DNA from: Bathymodiolus brooksi
Lineage: Eukaryota; Mollusca; Bivalvia; Mytilida; Modiolidae
Assembly (NCBI GenBank): GCA_963680875.1
Contig: OY804589.1
Location: forward strand, 21,224,413 to 21,288,412
Length of the DNA stretch: 64,000 nt
Direction of reading: 5' to 3'
Shown here one piece after another: positions 22,758 to 33,636 of the stretch. The notes beneath the pieces are model-generated. The model did not search any database. It was given only the letters and a program-made list of their open reading frames with translations, and was not told the origin of the DNA. Numbering within the stretch: position 1 is the stretch's first letter; each line of letters begins with the position of its first letter. The translations under genes were made by a program, and so were the position numbers.

Positions 22758-22900
22758 TTACCATATGATTTGATTTTCTACCGGCGATTGTATATGTTAT
22801 CGTAGGTATCTTCAATTACTGTCCGATATAATAAGCAGTTTTCTAATGCTTGGTCCTGTAGGTGCTTGGTCTGCCTTTGAATTGATCTTCTCAAGGTATT

Positions 22901-23785
22901 TTATTAATTTGGAGTCGCTCATGTATAGTGCATATACTGTTAAAATGCTTCAATATAATATTGTTTAAAATTATATACTTTGCTTATATATATCTTCAAT
23001 AAAATCTAAAACACAGGTGTGCCCCTGGTTTTATGATAATTTAACGATTATCTCCCTTTGCGTGTAGAAGTTGTTTGTTTATCACTTCGCTATATTTGCG
23101 TGGTTTTTAAATCTTTTATGATTTTTACTTGATTGAACCTTGGATAAATGATTTTAAGTGTCTTTTTCCACTACTACTTGTTTCTACACAACAAATAAGA
23201 AAGATTTCTGTCACCAAGAATTTAAGCCGCCACCATTTGTATGTACATCCCTCAATGTTTACTTCCGCTCGTTACACATATGCAAAAATTATGCATAAAT
23301 GCTACGTATATATAAAAAAGTATCGGATACAAAATAAATTGAGAGTATATACAAAAGCACAACATAATACTAACCAAATATCTGGTCAAAACTATTGGGT
23401 ATTTAGTAGATTTCATGTCAAAATAGGATATAACATGATTGTTGTTTCTCTCGAATTATGATTTGACCAAACACTTTAAACATTTTCGTATGAAATGAGT
23501 ATTATGTTCCCCCTTGACTTTGTTCTATTCTGACTTTTATGATGATTTAGAAAAAAACATACGTTAGACCAAGGATTATTATTACTATATAAATCCTTGG
23601 TTAGACCAATTCATAAAGAGTGCAAATGGTATTTGGGACATTTTCTTTTCGACCTTGTGATTTTTCAATGTGATTATTATATCTTAATATTACCTATTGA
23701 TGTGAACACCTAATTTTAGAAAAACACTGATAATATGCGTCCTTGTGATAAATTAATTATGTAATATAACATATTATCGAAATAC
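22901..23785. other. Intron left of TSP1 exon 5
   Basis: AT-rich; it includes a 110-codon plus-strand ORF (23129-23461) with no recognisable domain, judged to be chance. Nothing else was seen. Confidence 0.45.
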
Positions 23786-23959
23786 CTATGCATAAGATAG
23801 TTTTAGAGCATGATACCGTTTCATAGTCCAATCCTGGGCAAGGAGAACCGCCATTATCTGGTCTTGGATAGTTACAAGATCTATATCGTGTCATTGTTCC
23901 TACAACACACGTCTGTGTACACCGAGTCCAGCTTCCCCATGAACCCCAGTTTCCATTTA
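23786..23959 (-). CDS. Gene A exon 5: TSP1 repeat 1
   Basis: A 174-bp phase-1 exon encoding a thrombospondin type-1 repeat. It opens VNGNWGSWGSWTRC with the stacked WxxWxxW motif, and has CTQTC, MTRYRSC and NGGSPC for a six-cysteine pattern. The donor is GTATTT, weaker than its neighbours. TSP1 repeats typically bind glycosaminoglycans or matrix ligands and are often C-mannosylated on the tryptophans. It is followed on the right by a SINE and a short satellite array, the same arrangement as beside the paralogous exons at 46.5 and 48.5 kb. Confidence 0.82.
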
Positions 23960-24114
23960 CTATATAAAGGAAATAAACATTAGCGTGGTCAATAACTGCA
24001 AAAAACTCTTAATGGAGCAAAGTTACTAATGGTCTTTCTAGTTAAAGCACAATGTTTATATTTGCAATAAAATACCAAAGATATCTGTTAAATATCGGTT
24101 TGGCTTAATTTGAT

Positions 24115-24362
24115 TTATGGTGTTCAACGCCACTTTCAACAATATTTGAGGCATTTCGTCACGGTAAGTTTTATTGGTGGAGTACTCGGAGAAAGCGACC
24201 GACCTGTTGCTGGTCACTGACAAACTGTATCGCATAATGTTGTATCGAGTACACCTCACAATGAACGGGATTCGAACTCACAACATCAGTGGTGATAGGC
24301 ACTGTTTGCTCAGATAGTTGTATATCTAACTATCACATAATCACAATCACGACGGCTCCTGT
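24115..24362 (-). mobile_element. SINE-A beside TSP1 exon 5
   Basis: A reversed SINE-A (B box GGGATTCGAACTCACAAC) lying between a TSP1 exon and the minisatellite-bearing element. The same trio recurs at 46.5-47.9 and 48.5-64 kb, which shows that the three were duplicated as a unit. Confidence 0.65.
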
Positions 24363-24464
24363 TAAATATCGGTTGTCAATTTATTCCATATAATATTGTA
24401 ATATATCATCCTACATTATAATAATAAAAACCTAGATATCAAAGTTAATACACACTAGGTCTTT

Positions 24465-25115
24465 CTGCAATAATCTCCATTATGTATGCTCAAAGTCAAA
24501 AGATTGGAAAACCAAATAAAAAATATTCTTATGGAATAAGAACACCATAAGGGCATAAAGAGGATAGCCAAAACTCGGGTTATGGTCACATATGCCCGGG
24601 GGAGGAGAACAATGGTCTTAGTAATAATTACATTATTCAGTAACTGTAAAATTTCAATTATAAGTATATATAATAAACGATATCAGTGTCGTAGCAATGG
24701 CTACTGGGTAGATGATACCTCTGGAGACTAATAGTCTACCAGCAGATATATCAACTTAGTGATAGTAACACTGACTACTGGGTAGATGATACCTCTGGAG
24801 ACTAATAATCCACCAGCAGAGGTATCAACCTAGTGATAGTAACACTGACTACTGGGTAGATGATACCTCCGGAGACTAATAGTCCACCAGCAGATATATC
24901 AACTCAGTGATAGTAACAGTGGCTACTGGGTAGATGATACCTCTGGAGACTAATAATCCACCAGCAGAGGTATCAACCTAGTGATAGTAACACTGACTAC
25001 TGGGTAGATGATACCTTCAGGGACTAATAGTCCACCAGCAGAGGTATCAACATAGTCATAGTAACACTGACTACTGGGTAGATGATACCTTCAGGGACAA
25101 ATAGACCACCAACTC
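24465..25115 (+). mobile_element. Minisatellite-bearing dispersed element, about 5.5-monomer copy
   Basis: The leader at 24465-24690 matches those at 47100 and 49150. Six copies of the CTACTGGGTAGATGATACC landmark follow at 74-bp spacing (about 24701 to 25071), and the last monomer breaks off near 25110. The copy follows a TSP1 exon and a SINE-A relic in the same order as in gene B, so it was probably carried along by the gene duplication. Confidence 0.75.
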
Positions 25116-25269
25116 AAGTGTACTGAAGAGCTGGTGTTGTCCTTGAACTTGACATATTTATTTCTGATTCACTTCAATACTCACTTCATTATTCAACAAA
25201 ATTCACTTCAATATTCAACAATTTCAACTCGGATATTTGTTGCCCTTTTATTTTATTTATTTCATTCTA

Positions 25270-26742
25270 TTTTAACAGTCTGTTTCATCAGCTAAATCTA
25301 ATCGCCTAAATTTATCTAAATTGTAAAAACAAGCTTTCACAGTTTTTCCTCCGAAAAATCGTCCATTTAAATCAATAACAGCTTTTATGGCAGCATCAAC
25401 TTTATCAAATTCAATAAATATTCTGACTGCTTCTTCATCATCAACTCCTGGTATCTCAAATATCATACACTTGATAACTTTTCCATATTTACTGCATTCT
25501 TCAGCTGTTTCTGGCTCTAAATCTTCATCTACTTCACCTGGACCAACCATGTTCGTAATAAAATAACTTTGGAAGTATTTGTCAATAAATTTGTGTTTGG
25601 CTGTAATTCTTTAGGGGGTTCTTTAGGGATATCTTTTTCATGTATAATTTTCCTCCTCTTTTACTGGTTTTCTCTACAAATAATGATGTACTCATTCCTT
25701 GTTCAGATTTACCATCACCTTGGCCTTCACGATATCCATATTTTGCCATAATTTTAGAAGCTACTGATCCTCCAAGACCAATACTGTGTCCTAGAGGTGG
25801 TGACTGTGCTCGTTCTGGTACTTCCACTGGAGGCTCCTCTATCAGTGAAGGAGGTGGGGCAATGGCTGCTCCCATACCACCAGTTGGTCGTCGTGGTTTT
25901 TCGTAATCTTCTTCCTCTTCTTCATGTCTTCGTCTTGCTCTTTCTAGTTCTCCACCTCGCTCATCACTTCGATCTCTATTTCTATCTCGATTATGATCTC
26001 TGCGTCCCCTCTTTGGTCTAGAATCATGGCCTGGACTATCTTGATATTAGCCACGATTCCACTTATCGTCATGACGACGTCTTGGAGATGGATCATCATT
26101 GTTACCATACTTTGGTCTGGGATCATGGCCTGGACTATCTTGATATTCACCACAATTCCAGTTATCGTCGTGTCTACGTCTTGGAGGTAGAGGTAGATCG
26201 TCATTGTTGCCATTTTTTTGTCTTAGGTCAGGACTCTCTCTATGGTTATTACGATTCCAGTTGTCCTCATGCTTTCTCCTAGGAGGCTCAATCTCATCAG
26301 AATCACCATACCTTTTGTCATCATCAAAATCTTTTTTGTTTCTTTCTTCTTCTCTTTCCTTCATTCTTTGTTCTTTTCTTTTTTTGACGATGTCTTCGTA
26401 GTCGTTTGAACGTAAGGGTTCATATTCATCTATGACCCCTGTCAATGAAGGTTGTGGATCAGAAGGTAAAAATGGAAATCCACCAGTGAAGGTGTCTGAC
26501 AATCGCTCTAATCTGCCTGTTAACTTATTAAAGTGTAGGTCACTGTAGACATCATTCTTCTTCAAATCTATTACTGGAGCCATAGTATTAGTGCTGGACT
26601 TTTGTTTCTTAACTTGCATTAAATTGGCTTTCTTAGCTTGAAGCAGTGACTGCAGCAACTTGAAACTGGATGACCAACCAGCAACATCCGATTTTGATGT
26701 GCCATCATCTTTATCAATATCTAACCCATCATATAATGACAT
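25270..26742 (-). pseudogene. RBM17: Processed pseudogene of splicing factor RBM17/SPF45
   Basis: An intronless copy covering the whole protein: N-terminus MSLYDGLDIDKDDG, a charged Arg/Asp-rich linker, a G-patch (about 25640-25770; SKIMAKYGYREGQGDGK) and a C-terminal UHM/RRM from 25550 (MVGPGEVDEDLEPET, RIFIEF, ACFYNLDKFR). The parent acts in 3' splice-site choice. Disabling changes are a TAA at about 26045 where a repeated linker unit has GAA, a 1-nt loss near 25645 and another near 25553. The G-patch also has Asp where the family has Leu. The linker holds tandem units with GEYQDSPGHDPRPK, making it longer than the human protein. It lies in the intron between gene A exons 4 and 5, same strand. 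No poly(A) tract is obvious. Confidence 0.88.
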
Positions 26743-27214
26743 TTTTCTGGATTTTGTTAAAGTTGTTACATGTGCTTATCTCTCACTTCTCGCTTTTCTG
26801 GTGATCAGATTTAGGTTTTTGCATTAATAACAATTAATTATTTTTTTTACAAATGTAGAAAAATTGTCCCGTTCTTTTTTTGGACACACAGACATGTTAT
26901 TGTGTCCAACACCGTCAATAAATTTTGCACGGAACCTTGACCCTGTAAATAATAAATTATGTACATACTATGATGATATGTGTCTTCATATAACCTGGTT
27001 CTGGGATGAACTAATTATGTAGATATGGTGAACATATGTGGCTCTGTGATACCTAAATTTGGGAAATACTGCGATATTATGTGCCTGTTTAATACCTGAC
27101 CTGTGATTAAATAATTATGTAAATATTGTGAACATATCGTTCTGCATCGTTTTAGTAAGGACTTGTCATCACTGTTTTGTTATTGATAATCTAATTAGGA
27201 TACCAATTTTATAA
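26743..27214. other. Intron right of the RBM17 pseudogene
   Basis: A possible 5' UTR remnant of the pseudogene lies next to its ATG. Beyond it is a short loose repeat of TAATTATGTA(C/A/G)ATA (26955, 27014, 27112). No gene. Confidence 0.4.
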
Positions 27215-27320
27215 CCTTTGGGTTGACCCGATCGGAGCTCGAAGCCATGATCTAGCTTCAGTTCAACCGAGACCAGCATGGTAACTATAACACCAAGGAT
27301 GCGGCTAAGTGAACAGAAAT
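27215..27320 (-). mobile_element. tRNA-derived SINE head fragment
   Basis: A reversed tRNA-like segment (plus strand: CCCGATCGGAGCTCGAAGCC, then ACCAGCATGGTAACTATAAC). The boxes are degenerate. Confidence 0.35.
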
Positions 27321-27688
27321 CGCATTAGTGCTCAGTATGATGAGGGATAACTAAAGGTTATTACTGACCAGTAGAAAAAGTATTGCCGATTAAGTTTCGA
27401 GCAAACAAAATACATTTTTAAATCGTTGTTCCCTCACGTGGAAATACAACTATGATGTCGGGTTTTTAACTATAGTTACATACAGTAGAATTTATCCCAT
27501 CTTACAATTTGGTATCTCGGGTTGTGACGCTCAATAATATGTTTTACATGTAAACGAGGTAATATTTGGTCAGTCGAAAGTTGGAAACAAACATTCACAA
27601 TATAACATCATTTTGTTTTTGTATTGCTTCCGAATTACTCATTAATTCGTATCTAAATTGATTTCTTTGTCTTATCTACTGTACATAC

Positions 27689-27919
27689 CTCTGACACTAA
27701 CATCTACCTGTTCTAGATTGGAATTAACCCCACAACGATATCTATCGCCGTCATCTATTTGAACATTATAGATAGTCATAGATGCACTATTTACATTCCC
27801 ATATTTAACTCCTGCTTGGATTTGGCCAGACCAACCCGAATCCGTTCTCTTTTGCCAATAGTAATACGACCCTTGCAATGTGCATGTTAAGGTAACATTA
27901 CTCCCCCTTATGGCTATCG
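27689..27919 (-). CDS. Gene A exon 4: V-type Ig domain 3
   Basis: A 231-bp exon (77 codons, phase 1 to 1; acceptor AATTTCAG, donor GTATGTAC) encoding the third Ig domain, with VTLTC, the core Trp, KYGNVNS and DDGDRYRC. It is the probable source of the truncated copy at 28779-28948. Its 3' phase joins the first TSP1 exon at 23959 in frame. Confidence 0.83.
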
Positions 27920-27959
27920 CTGAAATTAAACCAACAATAAATAAGCACAGACTTTAATA

Positions 27960-29340
27960 GAGAGCACGCGTAAGTTGTTATTATTCTTGTTTCTATAAGG
28001 ATTTTTAGTGGCTATGTTAGCATTAAGGACATTTATTATCAATAACTTCCTTCAGGGGTCATGTTAGTATTAAGGAACTTTATTGTAGAAAAGTCCTTTG
28101 GTAGTCATGTTAGTATCAAGAACATTCATGGTGAATAAGGTCATCTAGTGGTCATGCTTGTATTAAGGACAGTCATGGTAAATAAGGTCCTGCAATAAGA
28201 TTACTTGTTAGCATTTAGATAACACTCATGATCAATACTGTCATTTAGTGCTCATGTGAGTATCAAGGACAGTCATGGTAAATAAAGTCCTTCTGTGGTG
28301 GTCTTGTTAGTATCAAGGACAATCATCGGCAGTAAGATTAGTTAGTGGTCATATTAGGATTTAGAATACACATGATCAATAAATTCCTTTAGTGGTCATA
28401 TTTGTATTAAAGGCAATCAGGGTCATGTAGGCCATTTAGAGGTCAAGATAGTATCAAGACCAGTCATGGTGTATAAAGTCATTCGTATTAAGGAGAGTCA
28501 TGGTCAATAAGGTCTTTCATATGTCGTATTTGTATTAAGGACAGTCATGGTCAATAAGGTCTTTTACATGTCCTATTTATATTAAGGACAGTCATGGTCA
28601 ATAAGGTCTTTTATATGGACTACTTGTATTAAGAACAGTCATGGTCAATAAGGTCTTTTATATGTCCTACTTGTATTAAGGACAGTCATGGTCAATAAGG
28701 TCTTTTATATGTCATATTTGTATTAAGGAAAGTCATGGTCAATAAGGTCCGTTATATGTCATATTTATATTAAGGACCGTCACTTGTTTGAACATTATAG
28801 ATAGTCATAGACCCACTAGTTACATTCCCATATTTAGCTCCTTCTGGGAGTTGGCGAGACCAAACCGAATCCGTTCTCTTATGCCAAAAGTAATTCGACC
28901 CTAGTAACGTGCATGTTAAGGTAGTATTACTCCCCCATATGGCTATCGCTGAAATGAAACCAACTTGTATTAAAGACTGTCATGGTCAATAAGGTACTTT
29001 ATATGTCCTATTTGTATTAAGGAAATTCATGGTCAATAAGGTCGTTTATATGTCATATTTGTATAAAGGACAGTCATGGTCAATAAGGTTTTTTGCTATG
29101 TACTACTTATATTAAAGACAGTCATGGACAATAAGGTACTTTATATGTCCTATTTGCATTAATGGCAGTCATGGTCAATAAAGACTTGTATATGTCCTAC
29201 TTGTATTAAGGACAGTCATGTTCAGTCAAGTCCTTTATATGTCCTATTTGTATTAAGGACAGCAGTCATAGTCAATACTGAAATTTAGTGGTCATGTTAG
29301 TATCAAGGAAAGTATTGCTTGATAAGGTCTTTAAGTGGTA
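27960..29340. repeat. 47-bp imperfect tandem repeat with embedded Ig-exon fragment
   Basis: Units built on TATTAAGGACAGTCATGGTC and AATAAGGTCTTTTATATGTC repeat at 47 bp in the middle (TGGTCAATAA at 28501, 28548, 28595) and more loosely at the edges. The array is split by a partial Ig exon at 28779-28948. It lies in the intron between gene A Ig exons 3 and 2. Confidence 0.88.
28779..28948 (-). pseudogene. Truncated Ig-domain exon
   Basis: It matches exon 4 (Ig domain 3) from the acceptor through TLTC, the WHKRTDS segment and SMTIYNVQ, then ends in 47-bp repeat DNA. The strand-F Tyr-x-Cys and the donor are missing, so it cannot encode an Ig domain. The flanking intron sequence (TGAAATGAAACCAAC) was copied along with it. 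Confidence 0.85.
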
Positions 29341-29972
29341 ATTTTACTATGAAGGATAGTGATGGTAGATTAAGTGGTGAAATCTTGATGAAAAGATGAT
29401 TCTCATAGACCGTGTAAATATCTGCAAATAAATGTGCCTACCTGTAAGGTACGTCATACGTACATTGTACACCTCGTAAAACTGCATTCAGATGATAAAT
29501 TTGACTAAACACCACATCTTTCTGATATTATATACACACGCATAACTATAGTCAGTAATATCATCAAAGCTGTGTTGCGCTTTACATAACATGATTAAGT
29601 GTTTTTAAGTTATAAACAGAGAGTACTCAGCATTTATACTGAAAAGTCGTTAGAAAAATATACAATGATAAATTCACTAAACAATCATTTAAATGTTTCG
29701 TCTTTTGAATTGCTATAATCAATGAAAACAAAGCTACATGTATAATTTCTTAACATAACAAAACATCGAAAACATTACGGAGGATAGCAGAACACTGTAT
29801 TGCATGTGTAGAACACTGTGTAAAATTGCACATTACACTGAGATCGGAAACCAACATACACAATATAACAGTCTATATCTCATGCTTTCTGAAATTGTTG
29901 TCGAGTTTCATCTTAATACATATACATTTACTGGTTTCGTTTGACTGCATTTTTCTAATTTACCTTGCTTAC
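29341..29972. other. Intron between Ig exon 3 and the 47-bp array
   Basis: No feature recognised. Confidence 0.55.
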
Positions 29973-30200
29973 CTCTAAAGACAATTTTCATATTTAATTG
30001 TTGTATATCAGTTGTACATGAATAAGTACCACCGTCATGTGGATCAACATTATAGATAGCCAGATATCCAGTATTCACATTCCCGTATTTAACACCATGT
30101 TTAAGTATAGACCAATAAGTGTGATTCAATTTATTCCATTGGAAAGATGAGCCTTGTAGTGGACATGTTAATGTAGTTGTACTTCCTTCTATTGCTATCA
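29973..30200 (-). CDS. Gene A exon 3: V-type Ig domain 2
   Basis: A second 228-bp Ig exon with phase-1 borders (acceptor TTTCAG, donor GTAAGC). Its landmarks are TLTCPLQGSSFQW, then YGNVNTGYLAIYNV, then HDGGTYSC, which contains the disulphide-forming cysteine. It is closest in sequence to Ig domain 1. Like domains 1 and 3 it would be extracellular and near the N-terminus. Confidence 0.85.
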
Positions 30201-31388
30201 CTGAAATTAGATTAAAACGTGATTCACAAACTCTACATAGAAAACATCCTTATACATGTTATAACCCAGATGTTGCTGTCTTCGGTCATTAAAAACACTA
30301 TTTCTATTTCTGGTCTTAGAATAGACATATTAAATTATTGTTGTTTGTAGCTTCGATATAGATAATACTAAAAATGATCTTATCTTTCAAATAGTTTTTC
30401 AGAAGATATCAACACCTTGTTGAAAAGTATTCGGTACAGATGACGTAATATGGTATTGGCAATTAGATTATTGTTCGAAGATGACCATTGTTTCACTATA
30501 AGTCGCACTATGGCCTTGTGTACTATTTTTGGTGTTTGAGGCCATCAACTCTCTTTATATTAAACATGCATGTATGACAACTTCTGTGTCACGACGATTA
30601 AATATACTTTCTATGAAGTTCAAGATTCGACTCTTCCGTATGACATATCTGCTCACCAAGCTATATGTAAGGGTTGACACTTTACTCGTATGGCAAAACA
30701 CTGGCATGATCGCATCTTTGTCACTAAGAATGAAGTGCTGAGCACATAAACTATATAATACATAGCTAGTGGACTCCTGCAGCTATATAATATATAGCTA
30801 GTGGATCCATACAACTATAAAATACATAGCTAGTTTAATCTCCCTATTTGTTATTGAAGTGCCTATTCCAGGAAGAGAACGTGAACGGTCGTGTATATAT
30901 TTGTAGGTTCAATTTTTGCTCTATTTTTACGATTATTCGATCCCATTTTGGATTTGTTCCTGCAGTGAAGTATAATTTGTTTTCCATTTTTTTCGGAATG
31001 TTACAATTAAGCATAACAATATTGCAGTTATCCATTACCGAACTTTATGTTGTGCAGGCAGAATATTGTTGAACTGCAAATTACCCCGAAATAAACATCA
31101 ACAGCGTATACTCTGAGCCATCCTTTCCAAGTGCTAAGTAATTCATAGTTTCTGTAAATTTCCGTTTGCAAACAATAGCCAACTTTTTAATTGCATCCGA
31201 TTACAGGACATTTCTAAGACAAACATATTATAAACGTTTTCTTAATGATTTCGCTGAGACGGAGCGATATGGTAAATACCGTTTGTGTACAAACATTCAT
31301 TTAGTTATTTGTTCTGTTATGCTTGCGGTTTACTTCTTAATGCCTATTGTTTTCGCTGGACTTCCCTTGTCTTATATACTTTACTTAC
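30201..31388. other. Intron between Ig exons 2 and 3
   Basis: It contains the short tandem repeat at 30748-30838. Two plus-strand ORFs (30529-30741, 31166-31441) show no domain and one overlaps an Ig exon, so they are treated as chance. Confidence 0.5.
30748..30838 (+). repeat. Short tandem repeat, about 40 bp, three copies
   Basis: ACTATATAATACATAGCTAG followed by a short GTGGA(T/C)CC spacer, three copies with small changes. Confidence 0.7.
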
Positions 31389-31616
31389 CTATAACAGTAA
31401 CTTGTATATATCTTTGTTGTGAACCATTCTCGCAAATATAACCACCATCGTCACGTGCATCAACATTATATATAATCAGAGATGATGTATTCACATTCCC
31501 GTATTGATCTCCTTCCTGAAGTTTAAGCCAATCCTTATTCACCAACTTTTGCCATTTAAAAGACGACCCTTGCAATGAACATGTTAATGTAGTATTACTT
31601 CCTGGTATGGCTTCCA
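31389..31616 (-). CDS. Gene A exon 2: V-type Ig domain 1
   Basis: The exon is 228 bp, phase 1 to phase 1, with a TTTCAG acceptor and GTAAGTAA donor. It encodes one Ig domain: TLTC in strand B, the core Trp in FKWQK, and DDGGYIC in strand F, which supplies the second cysteine. It shares the framework GSSFxW and YGNVNT with Ig domains 2 and 3, so the three arose by exon duplication. Confidence 0.85.
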
Positions 31617-32299
31617 CTGAAATAAGTTCACAATTATTAAGCAGTAAATTATAAGTATCATTTACTTACAGAAAAGAGATATGACATTTCAAAAATAAAT
31701 AAATAAAGCAATGAGGGAATGACTAAAGAATGTTTTCTCGTGTTTATCTATGCTGTTATACAGAGGATAAATGGCACAAGTACCAAAATTAATATTACAT
31801 GAAAGCTTAACAAACAGTGTTTTGTCGTTTCTCGCCATCTTTTTGTATTTGTATAAAACGAAATAAACAACTAATTCATAAATAATGCTGTAATGAGAGT
31901 TAAAAAAAAAAACAACACAAGACTTATTTATTTGTTTTTGAGATTTTACAAGTATTGTCCTATGTATGTAACAGTATCCATACATATTTGTGACAATATT
32001 TACACAATTTGCTTTCTTAAAAAAAAATTGTTTAACTGAAACAAAAACGTTTGATAAACCTTCGTTTCTTTTGGTTATAGATGTCCTTCTTGAGGAATTC
32101 CCGATTTAACGTCAACAAAAAGAAGCAAAAAATGACATATTGCATTTTTCGTGATTTTTTTCGATCCCTTTAAACAGTCATCTTTCGACCTGTCAACTAT
32201 ATGATAGTATTATGATTTGTAGAAATGCATACATATATGGGATAATTGTTTATTGGTCTTAGCCTTTGATAAGTCATACTTACTACGAGATAGGAATAA
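31617..32299. other. Intron 1 of gene A, left part
   Basis: AT-rich with A/T runs. Nothing was recognised before the duplication begins at 32300. Confidence 0.5.
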
Positions 32300-33104
32300 A
32301 CATTTGAATCTACTTTGCAAACTCCGACACGTTAAAAAATGTGAAAATTAAGCTTCGTCAGAAGTCGATTCTATATTGCTATGCTTTTTACGTAGTAAAG
32401 AGGCGTAGGTTGCCATCCACTTTCTGATATGTCGTTCATACAGATCTGACATCAATCTGGAGATGAGCAGGTTCAAATAACTTTATATATAAATTGATAA
32501 CTGACTGACAAGGTCGCAAATAATCATTATCTTTAGTACACACAAGTAAGCATTAACACTTTAACGTTGTACATCAGATTCATAGAATGTGATCACATTT
32601 GTTCACATATGGAATGCTTATATTAATTGATAAACACATAGAAGAAATTTTGCTTCACTTGGAAGAGTTACTATAATTCGATACAGTGTTGGTATGCATT
32701 TCTGCAAGCTGCACTTATTATGCTGTGCTGATCAGTCGTGCTGTACTGACACAAGGATCAATGAAAATTAGAGTCATCAAATCAGTTCAGCTTTACAAAT
32801 TAAGATTTGAAAAGCGGTAATTTGATTGCCCAAGCAATGGTCATCTGAATGAGAACCTTTATGTCAGCTACATGATCTTGATGTTAGAACTTTGGGTACA
32901 AATTAAAAAAATATTATGAATGTATGATATCATAAGTGTAATTGTATGCCTTATCTAAAATTACATGACGGTTTAAGTTAAACATTGACGAAACTATAAG
33001 CATTGAACAGCTACGAATTCAAATGAAAGGTTTTAAAAAGCTGTACATGTATATTTTACAAAATTTTAAGTTACAAATACTTTTCTTTCTAAATAACCAC
33101 TTAC

Positions 33105-33156
33105 CAGCGTTTGATGAACAAACTTTGAAAGCCAGTATTAAAATTAGTCCCAACAT
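33105..33156 (-). CDS. Gene A exon 1: start codon and signal peptide
   Basis: The ATG at 33156-33154 opens a 17-residue hydrophobic leader, MLGLILILAFKVCSSNA, a good secretory signal with a likely cleavage after the final Ala. The exon ends in phase 1 at a GTAAGTGG donor and joins the Ig exon at 31616 in frame. A near-identical copy lies at 35585-35636. The start is chosen because it directly precedes the hydrophobic core. Confidence 0.8.
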
Positions 33157-33244
33157 TTTAATATGTTGATCAGTTCTGAACCCTTAACACGGAAGCAGAT
33201 ACCTGTTTACAATTTAAATACTGGTCTACTAGACCGTGCAGTTC

Positions 33245-33262
33245 CACACAATATATATACTA
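33245..33262 (-). promoter_or_regulatory. TATA-like element upstream of gene A exon 1
   Basis: A TATATATA-type run lies about 95 bp upstream of the ATG at 33156 and is preserved at about 35725-35742 upstream of the duplicated exon. AT-rich DNA gives such motifs by chance, so this rests mainly on position and on its retention in both copies. Confidence 0.25.
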
Positions 33263-33636
33263 TATTCAACCGATTATTGTTTTGCCTTTCTAAAATATTA
33301 TAACCAGTTTGTTTATTTAATCGTGTCGCGATCAGGTAATATTATCACTCTCCTTTTGGTACCTCTTTACGTTTTGTTTCTTTGATTTTGGGTATATCTA
33401 ATACACTTTCTTTGTTGCTTTACTCGGTCAAATGATAAACTAAATATCTGGCTGACACCCACCCCCTCCCATTTTTGGGGGTTTAAATGTGTATATTTGT
33501 TATTTTGTAATATTTAACATTTATAACAATATCACTTTCCTCAATGCAACTGACACTTGCTTCATGAATTACAGACTAATTATCTACAAAGATTTCTTTT
33601 TCTCATCTGTCATTACATTTTAATAGAAAAATGGGG

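Larger units (their letters stand above)
17631..22900 (-). mobile_element. Decayed CR1/L2-like LINE retrotransposon
   Basis: Reading minus strand from right to left: an SGNH-esterase-like ORF1 part (22757-22191), an unassigned piece (22120-21782), a PHD-type zinc finger and coiled coil (21345-20046), an endonuclease (20070-19324) and a reverse transcriptase (about 19100-17631). ORF1 proteins with esterase-like and PHD-finger modules are known from CR1/L2-group LINEs. Stops and frameshifts occur in every part and the RT catalytic centre is altered, so it cannot move by itself. It sits in the intron between TSP1 exons 5 and 6 of gene A, on the gene's own strand. The 3' tail is not clearly delimited. 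Confidence 0.85.
437..33156 (-). other. Gene A: Ig-TSP1 receptor-type protein tyrosine phosphatase (whole gene, 3' end outside window)
   Basis: Twenty exons on the minus strand join in one uninterrupted frame of 905 codons, with GT/AG borders and matching intron phases at every junction. The order is signal peptide, Ig, Ig, Ig, TSP1, TSP1, TSP1, transmembrane helix, juxtamembrane, phosphatase D1, start of D2. D1 has the family's key motifs: KNRY substrate loop, WPDHG loop, HCSAGIGRTG P-loop and a QTPHQY Q-loop, so an active membrane phosphatase removing phosphate from tyrosines in the cytoplasm is expected. The Ig and TSP1 ectodomain should bind an extracellular or cell-surface ligand, but the ligand is unknown. 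The vertebrate receptor phosphatases I know use FN3, MAM, Ig or carbonic-anhydrase-like modules, so Ig plus TSP1 is unusual. The rest of D2 lies left of position 437. Splicing is inferred from sequence only. Confidence 0.85.

Noticed and set aside
31166..31441. A 91-codon plus-strand ORF with hydrophobic segments
   Set aside because: It overlaps the 3' end of the Ig exon on the other strand and shows no family features. The supposed membrane segments come from AT-rich intron DNA.
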